NCBI GenBank assembly: GCA_947489315.1
Contig: CANLCX010000003.1
Coordinates: forward strand, 1 to 64,000
DNA length: 64,000 bases
Origin: an uncultured Sphingomonadaceae bacterium
Lineage (GTDB): Bacteria; Pseudomonadota; Alphaproteobacteria; Sphingomonadales; Sphingomonadaceae
Direction of reading: 5' to 3'
Position numbers and translations under genes: made by a program. This document shows, piece by piece, positions 8,340 to 18,136 of the stretch. Within the stretch, counting starts at the first letter, position 1, and the number at the start of each line of letters is the position of its first letter. The notes below the pieces were generated by a model that saw nothing but the letters and a program-made list of their open reading frames with translations, did no database searches and was not told the origin of the DNA.

Positions 8340-9392
8340 TTAGAGCAAGCTCAAACTATCCAGATCGAGCGCCATTTGCGCAGGCCGTTCCGCCATTACC
8401 GCAAACATTTCATCCCCGCGTTCGGTTTGCTCGACATGGATCGAGGCGTTGATCGCCATGATGAAGCCGGAAAAGGCAAGGCGGCGATAATCCTGCCAGA
8501 ACAGGTCGCGATTCTGTTCGATCCCTCGCGCTGCAAGCTGCGCTAGATAGTCTTCGACCAGTGCCTTTTCAACGCTTGCTCGTTCTGCAGGATCGGCAAA
8601 ACTGGTGCCGACAAGATAGGCAATATCACTCGCGCTGTTACCGAGAGTGGCCGTCTGCCAATCGACCAAAATGGCCCTTTTTCCACCCTCATCAAACAAT
8701 ATATTGTCGAGCCGCATATCACTATGGGTGATGCACGGATGAACCGGTTCGGTATCCAGATATGTACCGAATTTTGCGATCAATTCCGCACCCATATCCA
8801 AAATATCGGCGCTCAGTCTGTCGGCGAAACGCTTGCGAAATTCGGGATAAATGGCGGGTAAAGCCTGACGCATATAATCGCCATTGCCTTGTCCATGGAG
8901 CAGCCAGCTATATTGCTCCAGCGTCCCGGTCTCGGGCCGGTAGCCGTGGAGGGCAGCGGCTTCGCGGATGGCGGATTGCACCTGGATCAAGCTTGCACCG
9001 GCCAGCTGATCGCCTTGGCTGGCGGGCGCCATATCTTCGAGCATCAGGACAAATTGCGTCTCATCCTCACCGATGGCGGCATGATAGCAGCCGGGGCAAC
9101 CAACGCCCGATTGTGCCGCCACATCACGGTACCAGCCCACCTCCATATCATAGAGGTGGAATATGGCGGCGGCTCCGCGACTGACCGGATCGGCGCTCGG
9201 GCATTTGGCGACAAAGCTGTCGGGATAACCGGCATCCTGCCAGTCACAGGTGAAGCGAAAGCTGTCACAAACCTGCCCGGTTCCCACCGGCTTGTGGGTC
9301 AGCGACTGGAGCGATCCTGATGGCGCGCCGAATATCTCTTCAACCCAGCGCGGATCAAATCCTTCCGGGCGAAGCGGGAATGCGGCGCTCAT
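8340..9392 (-). CDS. APH-like phosphotransferase family protein
   Basis: A 350-aa protein with the aminoglycoside phosphotransferase/choline-kinase fold. The catalytic loop is HSDMRLDNILF (His223, Asp225, Asn230) and the metal-binding aspartate is Asp244 in ILVDWQTA. The family phosphorylates small molecules; the name does not imply antibiotic resistance here. It overlaps the upstream DUF7064/7065 gene by 4 bp, so the two are translationally coupled. I infer that they act on the same, unidentified, compound, possibly a lipophilic alcohol such as a steroid or terpenoid, since such pairs are familiar from sphingomonad catabolic regions. Confidence 0.8.
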   Translation of the reverse strand: MSAAFPLRPEGFDPRWVEEIFGAPSGSLQSLTHKPVGTGQVCDSFRFTCDWQDAGYPDSFVAKCPSADPVSRGAAAIFHLYDMEVGWYRDVAAQSGVGCPGCYHAAIGEDETQFVLMLEDMAPASQGDQLAGASLIQVQSAIREAAALHGYRPETGTLEQYSWLLHGQGNGDYMRQALPAIYPEFRKRFADRLSADILDMGAELIAKFGTYLDTEPVHPCITHSDMRLDNILFDEGGKRAILVDWQTATLGNSASDIAYLVGTSFADPAERASVEKALVEDYLAQLAARGIEQNRDLFWQDYRRLAFSGFIMAINASIHVEQTERGDEMFAVMAERPAQMALDLDSLSLL

Positions 9393-10489
9393 GCTGCGGG
9401 GTGCAGCAGGTCGGTTAACCCGCTGGTCTTATGAGGTCCGACAAATAGTTGTTCAACAATTCCAAGGCCTTCATGACTTTCATCGCCGCTGGTTAGCACC
9501 GCATCGCTAAGCGCCTGGATATGGATATAGAGCATGTCATGGTCTGGCACATTGGCCAGATCAATCACATCATAAGCGGTTTCCAGCGGGCCGTGATCCA
9601 TTCCGTGGCCCCAGACCGGATGCATGTAGCCGAGGCCCGACATATAGAAGGTCCGCGTGGCATCGCCGGTGCGCGGTGTGATGGACAGCGTCCCGTCGGC
9701 GGCTGGCAGATCAATCTGCTTCACGCGCCGGGTGCCGGAATGATAGCTGAGATCAAAGCTGCCCGGTTCAAATTCCTGCCGCTCGCCCTCGATGGCATCC
9801 ACCACGCCGCGGCGATTCCAAGGCAGCCCTTCGCCATCATCATTGCTGTGAAAGAAACAGGCGTGACTATCGAAATTGAGTGGCGTCCATAACCACCAGA
9901 ATTGCGGCAAGGCGCCAGCGGGCGGGGGCTGGGATTCGGGTGAACCAACCGGCCTGATACCCCAGCTGCGGTCGCGGGTGCCGCGATGCAATTCGGGGGA
10001 TAAGGCGATGTCTTGTCCATCGACTGTTATCGTCCCGGACCAGCCGCCATTTTGGGTCATGCGGGTATAGTCCATCACCATGCGCGGTCCGTCGCGGCGA
10101 ATGAAGCGCGGTTCCTCAATCGGTATGTGGCGCGCGGTGAAGCGGATATCGGCGGTGATCGGGCTGTCATTGCCTGTGACAATCAGGCGCAGCTCCTGCA
10201 ATGGCTCGACTATCTCAACCGTGATCGGCCCGACGCTGAGATCGAGCCGCTCGCTGCCCATGCGTTTGGAAGCGCGCAGATTATGCTGTTTGCCGTCTAT
10301 CGACACGCAGAAGGCCGCGTCCATGATATCGAGCTGGGGATAGACGCCCAAGGCCGCGGCGAAGAAAATACTGCCATCCGCGCTATAACCGTTGAAGAAA
10401 TAGCGGTCGTAGAAATTGCGGTTGTCGCCGGACACCGCCATCGGTTCCGGCGTCTGGTGCAGCGGATAATCGTCGCCTTTGCTCAGCAT
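9389..10489 (-). CDS. DUF7064/DUF7065-type protein
   Basis: A 366-aa, mostly beta-rich protein without signal peptide or membrane segment. It opens with a conserved-looking NRNFYDRYFFNGY stretch and has a central SPELHRGTRDRSWGIRP segment and many Trp/His pairs (WWLWTPLNF, HPVWGHGMDHGP). I recognise this as the family annotated DUF7064/DUF7065, related in layout to hydroxyneurosporene-synthase/AttH-like lipocalin-fold proteins. Biochemical role unknown. A CAGGAGAGA ribosome-binding site precedes the ATG at 10489. It is the first gene of a two-gene operon with the APH-like kinase; the repeat cluster at 10.5-10.9 kb lies immediately upstream. Confidence 0.65.
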   Translation of the reverse strand: MLSKGDDYPLHQTPEPMAVSGDNRNFYDRYFFNGYSADGSIFFAAALGVYPQLDIMDAAFCVSIDGKQHNLRASKRMGSERLDLSVGPITVEIVEPLQELRLIVTGNDSPITADIRFTARHIPIEEPRFIRRDGPRMVMDYTRMTQNGGWSGTITVDGQDIALSPELHRGTRDRSWGIRPVGSPESQPPPAGALPQFWWLWTPLNFDSHACFFHSNDDGEGLPWNRRGVVDAIEGERQEFEPGSFDLSYHSGTRRVKQIDLPAADGTLSITPRTGDATRTFYMSGLGYMHPVWGHGMDHGPLETAYDVIDLANVPDHDMLYIHIQALSDAVLTSGDESHEGLGIVEQLFVGPHKTSGLTDLLHPAA

Positions 10490-10567
10490 GGGCCTGTTCT
10501 CTCCTGTATTTTCTTTTTATCACATCATGGCGCGGCATATCGGTCTTGGCAAAGTAAAATTGGTGGC

Positions 10568-10876
10568 CAAAGTTCACACAGTTCACAGGGTCTTCTCTAT
10601 CCTCGATTTCAGGCACTTGCGCGCTCCGCACTTGATGCGGAGCCTAAGGTAGACGGGCGTGACAGCCATCCTGGGTTCCGCATCAAGCGCAGAGCACTAG
10701 GCGGCAAGGGTGTTTTTATCCTCGCACCGACACCCAGGGCCAAAGTTCACACAGTTCACAGGGGTTTTTTGCGCTTGTTTGGAACATGCGCCCGCAGGAA
10801 ATTTATGTGGTTCCGGAACAGTCATTGAGGACGAACCGGCTTCAATACCAATCTCAAAGTTCACACAAATCACAGG
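10568..10876. repeat. Three copies of a 22-bp direct repeat (AAGTTCACACAGTTCACAGG type)
   Basis: Copies lie at 10568-10589, 10741-10762 and 10855-10876. The first two are identical; the third differs by two bases in the middle. The first two copies are also preceded by GG and followed by at least one more G. Each copy contains GTTCACA-type half-sites in tandem. Spacers of 151 and 92 bp differ in length and sequence, which does not fit a CRISPR array. The third spacer region contains no recognisable gene. Confidence 0.8.
10623..10699. repeat. Palindromic repeat pair (GCTCCGCA hairpin type)
   Basis: A perfect 8-bp stem GCTCCGCA / TGCGGAGC (10623-10630 and 10636-10643) with a CTTGA loop is followed at about 10674-10695 by a diverged copy in the opposite orientation containing TTCCGCATCAAGCGCAGAG. 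Two inverted hairpin units about 30 bp apart give the layout of a REPIN-type element. The pair sits between the first and second 22-bp direct repeats. Confidence 0.6.
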
Positions 10877-11023
10877 CGATTGCCGAGAGAGGGTTGATAT
10901 TTTGTGGCCAAACCAAATAGCGAAAAAAATAAGCGCCGATCCTGTTCAAAGTCGAAAAAGAGTTGAGCAGAATTTATCACAAACGGGTTCCTGTAGGAAA
11001 GCGCTTAATCCTTGCCGCTTTGA

Positions 11024-12614
<1,591 letters not shown>

Positions 12615-13505
12615 ATGTCTATCTTAATCGACAAAAACACCAAGGTTATCACCCAAGGCATGACCGGTAATACCGGTACATTCCACACCGAACAGGCGCT
12701 GGCTTATGGTACGCAAATGGTCGCGGGTGTGACCCCTGGCAAGGGCGGCACGACCCATATCGGTCTGCCCAACTATAACACCGTGGAAGAAGCCAAGCAC
12801 GCAACCGGAGCGACCGCTTCGGTGGTTTATGTGCCGCCTCCGTTCGCCGCTGACTCGATCCTCGAAGCAATTGATGCTGAGATTGAACTGATCGTCGCGA
12901 TTACCGAAGGTGTTCCGGTGCTCGACATGGTGCGGGTGAAGCGGGCGCTGCAAGGCTCCAAGTCGCGGCTTATCGGCCCGAACTGCCCCGGCGTTTTGAC
13001 CCCTGATGAATGCAAGATCGGCATCATGCCCGGGAGCATTTTCCAAAAGGGTTCCGTGGGCGTAGTCTCTCGTTCCGGCACGCTCACCTATGAAGCCGTG
13101 CATCAGACCACAGCGGTTGGCCTTGGCCAGACCACCGCGGTTGGCATTGGCGGTGATCCGGTTAACGGCACCAACTTTATCGACGTGCTCGAACTCTTCC
13201 TTGCAGATGATGAAACCAAGTCGATCATCATGATCGGCGAAATTGGTGGCAGCGCGGAAGAAGAAGCGGCGCAGTTTATCGCTGACGAAGCCAAGAAGGG
13301 CCGCAGCAAACCGATGGTTGGCTTTATCGCAGGTCTTACGGCACCTCCGGGTCGCCGCATGGGCCACGCAGGCGCGATTGTTTCCGGCGGCCAGGGCGGC
13401 GCGGAAGACAAGATCGCGGCAATGGAAGCGGCTGGCATTCGCGTGTCACCGTCACCAAGCGAATTGGGCACCACGCTCGACGCGATGCTGAAAGAAACGG
13501 TCTGA
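12615..13505 (+). CDS. sucD: Succinyl-CoA ligase (ADP-forming) subunit alpha
   Basis: A 296-aa alpha subunit of succinyl-CoA synthetase. The CoA-binding Rossmann domain opens with [19 protein letters not shown], and the phosphohistidine loop is [12 protein letters not shown] (near residue 250). It performs substrate-level phosphorylation in the TCA cycle with the beta subunit. The beta-subunit gene sucC, commonly just upstream, is absent from this window; the upstream gene is the small exported protein. Downstream, a palindromic element with a GIY-YIG gene separates it from sucA. Confidence 0.95.
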   Translation: MSILIDKNTKVITQGMTGNTGTFHTEQALAYGTQMVAGVTPGKGGTTHIGLPNYNTVEEAKHATGATASVVYVPPPFAADSILEAIDAEIELIVAITEGVPVLDMVRVKRALQGSKSRLIGPNCPGVLTPDECKIGIMPGSIFQKGSVGVVSRSGTLTYEAVHQTTAVGLGQTTAVGIGGDPVNGTNFIDVLELFLADDETKSIIMIGEIGGSAEEEAAQFIADEAKKGRSKPMVGFIAGLTAPPGRRMGHAGAIVSGGQGGAEDKIAAMEAAGIRVSPSPSELGTTLDAMLKETV

Positions 13506-13516
13506 AGATAGTCTAG

Positions 13517-13600
13517 TGCCCCTGCGCAGGCAGGGGCCCATCTCCTGATGTTGCGACTAGAGTGAAACAGTGGAGATGGAACCCTGCCTGCGCAGGGATA
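13517..13600. repeat. REPIN-like palindrome, copy A
   Basis: Two inverted 29-bp arms (13517-13545 and 13572-13600; 25 of 29 matches) separated by a 26-nt loop. Each arm contains a hairpin: in the left arm CCCCTGC, loop GCAG, GCAGGGG (7 bp), followed by a CCCATCTCC tail. The inter-arm loop shares GCGACTA and GAAACAG with copy C at 35.2 kb. It ends 19 bp before the GIY-YIG start codon. Confidence 0.85.
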
Positions 13601-13619
13601 CGGCAACGAAAGGGAAGCG

Positions 13620-13910
13620 ATGAAACCCGGCGCTGTCTATATTATGGCAAACCGGAAAAACGGAGCGATTTATACCGGCGTAACAAGCGATCTGATCAAA
13701 CGCGTTTACCAGCATCGAAATGGATTGGTAGATGGATTCACCAAAGATCATGATTGCAGAAAACTGGTTTGGTTTGAAATGTTTGACGATCTGGAAGAAG
13801 CGCGCAGGCGGGAAGTTCAGATCAAGAAATGGAAACGGCCTTGGAAGATAAAGCGGATTGAAGAGCGTAATCCAGATTGGGACGATCTTTGGTTTGATAT
13901 TGCGAAGTGA
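13620..13910 (+). CDS. GIY-YIG nuclease family protein
   Basis: A 96-aa single-domain GIY-YIG endonuclease. The defining strand pair is AVYIM (5-9) and AIYTG (16-20); the catalytic-helix arginine region is SDLIKRVYQH (Arg28), and the acidic/basic helix ARRREVQIKKWKR (61-73) supplies the likely Glu. The size and the NGLVDGFTK segment match the abundant stand-alone bacterial GIY-YIG family of unknown role. The start codon lies 19 bp after a REPIN and the stop 30 bp before another inverted arm. The gene interrupts the sucD-sucA interval, so it looks like cargo or the engine of the repeat unit rather than a TCA-cycle gene. Confidence 0.9.
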   Translation: MKPGAVYIMANRKNGAIYTGVTSDLIKRVYQHRNGLVDGFTKDHDCRKLVWFEMFDDLEEARRREVQIKKWKRPWKIKRIEERNPDWDDLWFDIAK

Positions 13911-13940
13911 ATTTGTCGGTTGAATATTGGCCAAATGGCA

Positions 13941-13969
13941 GGAGATGGGCCCCTGTCTGCACAGGGGCA
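13941..13969. repeat. Single inverted REP arm, copy D
   Basis: A 29-bp arm in the opposite orientation to the left end of copy A. The hairpin stem has T-A in place of C-G at its innermost pair, a compensatory change. It ends 14 nt before the sucA start codon; the sucA ribosome-binding site (TGGAG, 13971-13975) begins directly after it. Confidence 0.8.
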
Positions 13970-13983
13970 CTGGAGTTTTGATT

Positions 13984-16773
13984 ATGGGCTTTGAAAATCA
14001 GGAATTTGGTGTCGGCTCCGAAAAGGAAGCAGGCCCCAGCTGGCAAAAGAAACATTGGCCGATTGATGACGCCGATGAACTGAACAGCGCGCTCGACCCC
14101 ACGCAAATGGGTGTCGAGATCAAGGCGGCTGCAGCGAAATCCGGCAAGTCCATGTCCGATGCTGAAGTGGCCTTGGCGGCGGAGAAATCCATCCGCGCGA
14201 TGATGCTGATCCGCACCTATCGGGTGCGCGGGCATCTCGGGGCGAATCTGGATCCCTTGGGATTGTCCAAGCTCGAAGAACCCGCTGACCTGACTCCTGA
14301 ATTCCATGGCTTTACTGCTGACGAGATGGACAAGCCGGTTTTTCTCGGCGGTGTGCTGGGGTTTGAAACCGCATCCATTCGTGAAATCGAAGCGGTGCTC
14401 CGCGCCAATTATTGTGGCTCGGTTGGCCTCGAATATATGCATATTGCCGACACGGTGGAACGGCGCTTTTTGCAGGACCGGATGGAGGGCAAGGACGCCG
14501 CCATCCAGTTTACGCCGGAGGGCAAGAAAGCGATCCTCAACAAGGTGATTGAGGGCGAGGAATATGAAAATTTCCTCGGTAAGAAATATGTCGGGACCAA
14601 GCGTTTCGGCCTTGATGGCGGCGAATCGATGCTACCAGCGCTGGAAAATATCATCAAAAACGGCGGCGCCGCCGGTGTCCGCGATATTGTCTATGGCATG
14701 GCCCATCGCGGACGTTTGAACATTCTCGCCAATGTGATGGCGAAACCCTACAAGGTGATCTTTCACGAATTTCATGGCGGTTCGTCCAACCCCGATGATG
14801 TCGCGGGTTCGGGTGATGTGAAATACCATTTGGGTACGTCCACTGACCGGGAATTTGACGGTATCAATGTGCATATGTCGCTGGTGCCCAATCCATCGCA
14901 TCTCGAAGCGGTTGATCCAGTAGTACTCGGCAAAGTTCGCGCGCAGCAAGTGGCGCGCGATGATCTGGAAAAACATGATCAGGTGCTGCCCGTACTGATC
15001 CACGGCGATGCTGCCTTTGCTGGACAAGGGATTGTCTGGGAATGTCTCGGCTTCTCCGGCATCCGTGGTTATAATACCGGCGGCTGCATCCACTTTGTGA
15101 TCAACAACCAGATCGGTTTCACGACCAGCCCGCAATTTGCGCGTTCTTCGCCTTATCCGTCTGACGTCGCCAAGGGCGTACAGGCACCGATTTTCCATGT
15201 GAATGGCGATGATCCCGAAGCGGTGACCTTTGCCTGCAAGATCGCGATCGAATTTCGCCAACGCTTTGGCCGCGATATCGTGATCGACATGTGGTGCTAC
15301 CGCCGCTTTGGCCATAATGAAGGCGATGAACCCAGTTTCACGCAGCCAATCATGTATGCCGCGATCAAGAAACATCCCAAGGTCAGCAAGCTTTACGAAG
15401 CGCGACTGATCGAAGAAGGCGTGGTCGATGCCGATTGGGGCGCGAACACGCGCAAGGCCTTTGCTGACCATCTTGAAACCGAATTTCAGGCCGCCGCTGA
15501 TTATAAGGCTGACAAAGCCGACTGGTTTGGTGGCCGCTGGCAGGGGCTGCATATTCCGGCCGATCCGGAAACGGCACGGCGTAATGTTGAAACAGCCATT
15601 GATCCAAAATTGTTCGACAGTTTGGGCCGGACGCTGATCACCGTTCCTGACGGGCATAGGATACACAAGACATTGGGCCGCGTTCTCGATGCCAAAGCCA
15701 AGATGTTTAAAACCGGCGAAAATTTCGACTGGGCAACCGGTGAAGCGCTGGCTTATGGCTCGCTGGTATCCGAAGGCTATAATATTCGCCTCTCCGGCCA
15801 AGACAGTGGCCGCGGCACATTCAGCCAACGCCATGCCGTCTGGGTGGATCAGGAGACGGAAGAAAAATATGTGCCCTTGAGCACCGTGCCGCATGGCCGG
15901 TTTGAAGTGCTCGACAGCCCGCTGTCTGAATATGGCGTGCTCGGTTTCGAATATGGCTATGCTGGTGCTGACCCGAAAACACTGGTGCTTTGGGAAGCGC
16001 AATTTGGTGATTTCGCCAACGGCGCGCAGATCATGATTGATCAGTTTATTGCCAGCGGAGAGGCCAAATGGCTGCGTGCCAATGGACTCGTGATGCTGCT
16101 CCCCCATGGCTATGAAGGTCAGGGTCCAGAGCATAGCTCGGCGCGGCTCGAACGCTTCCTGCAGCTATGCGCGCAGGATAATATCCAGGTCGCGAATATC
16201 ACGACACCGGCCAATTATTTCCACGTGCTCCGCCGCCAGATGCTGCGCAGTTTCCGTAAGCCTTTGGTGATCATGACACCAAAATCACTGCTGCGTCACA
16301 AATCGGCTGTGTCGAGCGCCGAGGAATTTCAGGGCGAGCATCATTTCATGCGGATCAAGTCGGATACCAATCCGCCCGCTGACAAGGATGTGAAACGGTT
16401 GGTGCTCTGTTCGGGTAAGGTCGCTTATGATCTTATCGATGCGCGAGATGCTGCCAAAGACAAAAACACGGCGATTGTCCGGATTGAGCAGCTCTATCCG
16501 TTCCCGTCCGAGCCTTTGGTGGTTCGTCTCAAGCGAATGAAAAATCTTGAGACGCTTGTTTGGGCGCAAGAAGAGCCGCGCAATAATGGCAGCTGGCATT
16601 TTGTTCGGCCTTATCTGGAAGAATGTCTGGAGCAAGCGAAAGTGGGACCGGTTGATCCCGTCTATGCTGGGCGCGACGCATCAGCTTCGCCCGCAACCGG
16701 ACTGGCTTCACGGCATAAAGAGCAGCAGGCGCAACTGGTTGCCGAGGCTTTGGGGCATCCAGTAAAGAATTGA
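13984..16773 (+). CDS. sucA: 2-oxoglutarate dehydrogenase E1 component
   Basis: A 929-aa thiamine-diphosphate-dependent E1 subunit of the 2-oxoglutarate dehydrogenase complex. It decarboxylates 2-oxoglutarate and reductively succinylates the lipoyl group of SucB. Visible family landmarks include RTYRVRGHLGANLDPLG, MAHRGRLN, HGDAAFAGQG, the ThDP-region FVINNQIGFTTSP, and RRFGHNEGDEP. A 19-codon upstream extension (from 13927) reads through the REP arm and is rejected; the ATG at 13984 follows TGGAG. The gene is full length and is followed 42 bp later by sucB. Confidence 0.95.
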   Translation: MGFENQEFGVGSEKEAGPSWQKKHWPIDDADELNSALDPTQMGVEIKAAAAKSGKSMSDAEVALAAEKSIRAMMLIRTYRVRGHLGANLDPLGLSKLEEPADLTPEFHGFTADEMDKPVFLGGVLGFETASIREIEAVLRANYCGSVGLEYMHIADTVERRFLQDRMEGKDAAIQFTPEGKKAILNKVIEGEEYENFLGKKYVGTKRFGLDGGESMLPALENIIKNGGAAGVRDIVYGMAHRGRLNILANVMAKPYKVIFHEFHGGSSNPDDVAGSGDVKYHLGTSTDREFDGINVHMSLVPNPSHLEAVDPVVLGKVRAQQVARDDLEKHDQVLPVLIHGDAAFAGQGIVWECLGFSGIRGYNTGGCIHFVINNQIGFTTSPQFARSSPYPSDVAKGVQAPIFHVNGDDPEAVTFACKIAIEFRQRFGRDIVIDMWCYRRFGHNEGDEPSFTQPIMYAAIKKHPKVSKLYEARLIEEGVVDADWGANTRKAFADHLETEFQAAADYKADKADWFGGRWQGLHIPADPETARRNVETAIDPKLFDSLGRTLITVPDGHRIHKTLGRVLDAKAKMFKTGENFDWATGEALAYGSLVSEGYNIRLSGQDSGRGTFSQRHAVWVDQETEEKYVPLSTVPHGRFEVLDSPLSEYGVLGFEYGYAGADPKTLVLWEAQFGDFANGAQIMIDQFIASGEAKWLRANGLVMLLPHGYEGQGPEHSSARLERFLQLCAQDNIQVANITTPANYFHVLRRQMLRSFRKPLVIMTPKSLLRHKSAVSSAEEFQGEHHFMRIKSDTNPPADKDVKRLVLCSGKVAYDLIDARDAAKDKNTAIVRIEQLYPFPSEPLVVRLKRMKNLETLVWAQEEPRNNGSWHFVRPYLEECLEQAKVGPVDPVYAGRDASASPATGLASRHKEQQAQLVAEALGHPVKN

Positions 16774-16815
16774 TTTGGTGCGGAACTGTCCGCCGATGAA
16801 AGTGAGCATAAGACT

Positions 16816-18042
16816 ATGGCAACAGATGTAAAAGTCCCCGTATTGGGCGAATCGATTACCGAAGCGACTTTGGGCGAATGGCTCAAACAGCCGGGTGATA
16901 CGGTCGCGGCAGATGAACCGATAGCCAGCCTGGAAACCGACAAGGTGGCGCTCGAAGTCCCAGCACCGGAAGCCGGAACGCTGAGCGAACATATGGTCGC
17001 AGTCGGCGATACCGTCGAAGTCGGCGCGATTATCGCGAAGATTGAAGCAGGCAGCGGCGGGGCTGCATCAACAGCCAAAGCCGCCCCAGCGCCGGCGGCA
17101 GCCAGGGCAGCGCCGGTAGCTGATGCATCCTCCATAACCCTGTCACCAGCGGTTCGCCGTCTGGTGCTGGAACATGGCGTGGACCCCAGCAAGATTAAGG
17201 GCACTGGCAAAGACGGCCGCCTGACCAAGGACGATGTCGAGCAATATGTGAAAACCGGTGCCGCTCCTCCATTGGTCGAGAAGGGAACGGCAACGGGCGC
17301 GGAAATTCAACCGGCGGCCACCGTCTCTGCAACGGGTAGCCGTAATGAAGAGCGGGTTCGTATGACGCGCTTGCGTCAGACGGTCGCCAAACGCCTCAAA
17401 GAAGCGCAAGATACGGCGGCTTTGCTGACGACATTCAACGATGTCGACATGACTGCGGTGATGGAAACGCGCAGCAAATATAAAGAGCTATTTGCCAAGA
17501 AACATGGCGTGAAGCTCGGCTTCATGGGCTTTTTCGCCAAGGCTGCCTGTCTGGCGCTGAAAGATGTGCCGTCGGTCAATGGGCAGATTGATGGCGATGA
17601 AATTGTCTATCATGACTATGTCGATATTTCGGTAGCCGTGAGCGCGCCCAATGGCCTTGTCGTGCCGGTGATCCGTAACGCCGAAGCAATGAGCTTTGCC
17701 GATGTCGAGAATACGATCGGTGATTTTGGCAAGCGCGCGAAAGACGGCACGCTGACCATGGCGGATATGAAAGGCGGTACGTTTACGATTTCAAACGGCG
17801 GCGTATTCGGCTCGCTGATGTCGACCCCGATTATCAACCCACCGCAATCGGCAGTACTAGGTCTCCACCGGATCGAACAGCGTCCCGTGGTCATGCCGGA
17901 CGGCTCCATTCAGGCGCGCCCGATGATGTATCTGGCGCTGAGCTATGACCACCGTCTGATCGATGGCCGTGAAGCGGTTACCTTCCTGGTGCGGATCAAG
18001 GAAGCGATTGAAGATCCAACCCGGCTTTTGATTGATTTGTAA
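16816..18042 (+). CDS. sucB: Dihydrolipoyllysine succinyltransferase (E2 of 2-oxoglutarate dehydrogenase)
   Basis: A 408-aa E2 core protein. Order of domains: lipoyl domain with lipoylated Lys43 in ETDKVALE; an Ala/Pro-rich linker (about 80-105); peripheral subunit-binding domain around [20 protein letters not shown]; second linker; catalytic acyltransferase domain ending with [12 protein letters not shown], which carries the catalytic His and Asp. It transfers the succinyl group to CoA. It lies between sucA and lpdA in TCA-operon order. Confidence 0.95.
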   Translation: MATDVKVPVLGESITEATLGEWLKQPGDTVAADEPIASLETDKVALEVPAPEAGTLSEHMVAVGDTVEVGAIIAKIEAGSGGAASTAKAAPAPAAARAAPVADASSITLSPAVRRLVLEHGVDPSKIKGTGKDGRLTKDDVEQYVKTGAAPPLVEKGTATGAEIQPAATVSATGSRNEERVRMTRLRQTVAKRLKEAQDTAALLTTFNDVDMTAVMETRSKYKELFAKKHGVKLGFMGFFAKAACLALKDVPSVNGQIDGDEIVYHDYVDISVAVSAPNGLVVPVIRNAEAMSFADVENTIGDFGKRAKDGTLTMADMKGGTFTISNGGVFGSLMSTPIINPPQSAVLGLHRIEQRPVVMPDGSIQARPMMYLALSYDHRLIDGREAVTFLVRIKEAIEDPTRLLIDL

Positions 18043-18060
18043 TCTAAGTAACAACCCTAA

Positions 18061-18122
18061 CTCGTCATGCTGCATTTGTTTCAGCATCCCGGGAGATCCT
18101 GAAACAAGTTCAGGATGACGAG
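18061..18122. repeat. Palindromic intergenic repeat (CTCGTCAT type)
   Basis: A 62-bp near-palindrome centred on CCCGGG in the sucB-lpdA gap. The outer 28 bases of the two arms match at 24 positions. Each arm also folds alone, with stems ATGCTG/CAGCAT on the left and ATCCTG/CAGGAT on the right, so one arm-to-arm difference is compensatory. Sequence differs from the CCCATCTCC family, so this is a second repeat family with the same two-hairpin layout. It ends 14 nt before the lpdA start codon. Confidence 0.75.
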
Positions 18123-18136
18123 ATGAGAGATAGAAT

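Larger units (their letters stand above)
13517..13969 (+). mobile_element. Candidate GIY-YIG-encoding palindromic mobile unit
   Basis: A 453-bp unit between sucD and sucA bounded by 29-bp terminal inverted repeats: 13517-13545 and 13941-13969 match at 27 of 29 positions when one is reversed. Inside are a third, inverted copy of the arm (13572-13600, making a REPIN with the left end) and a 96-aa GIY-YIG nuclease gene (13620-13910). The two TIR mismatches (positions 9 and 14) pair with each other in the arm hairpin and are compensatory. No clear target-site duplication is visible. Classification as mobile is inference from structure and from gene-less copies elsewhere in the window. Confidence 0.5.

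Noticed and set aside
8340-9392. Aminoglycoside resistance gene
   Set aside because: Only the kinase fold is shared; context and pairing point to metabolism of another small molecule.
10568-10876. Three similar 22-bp repeats as a CRISPR array
   Set aside because: Only three copies, spacers of 151 and 92 bp, no further repeats and no cas genes.
13927-13983. N-terminal 19-residue extension of SucA
   Set aside because: It is translated REP arm; the conserved start with a ribosome-binding site is at 13984.
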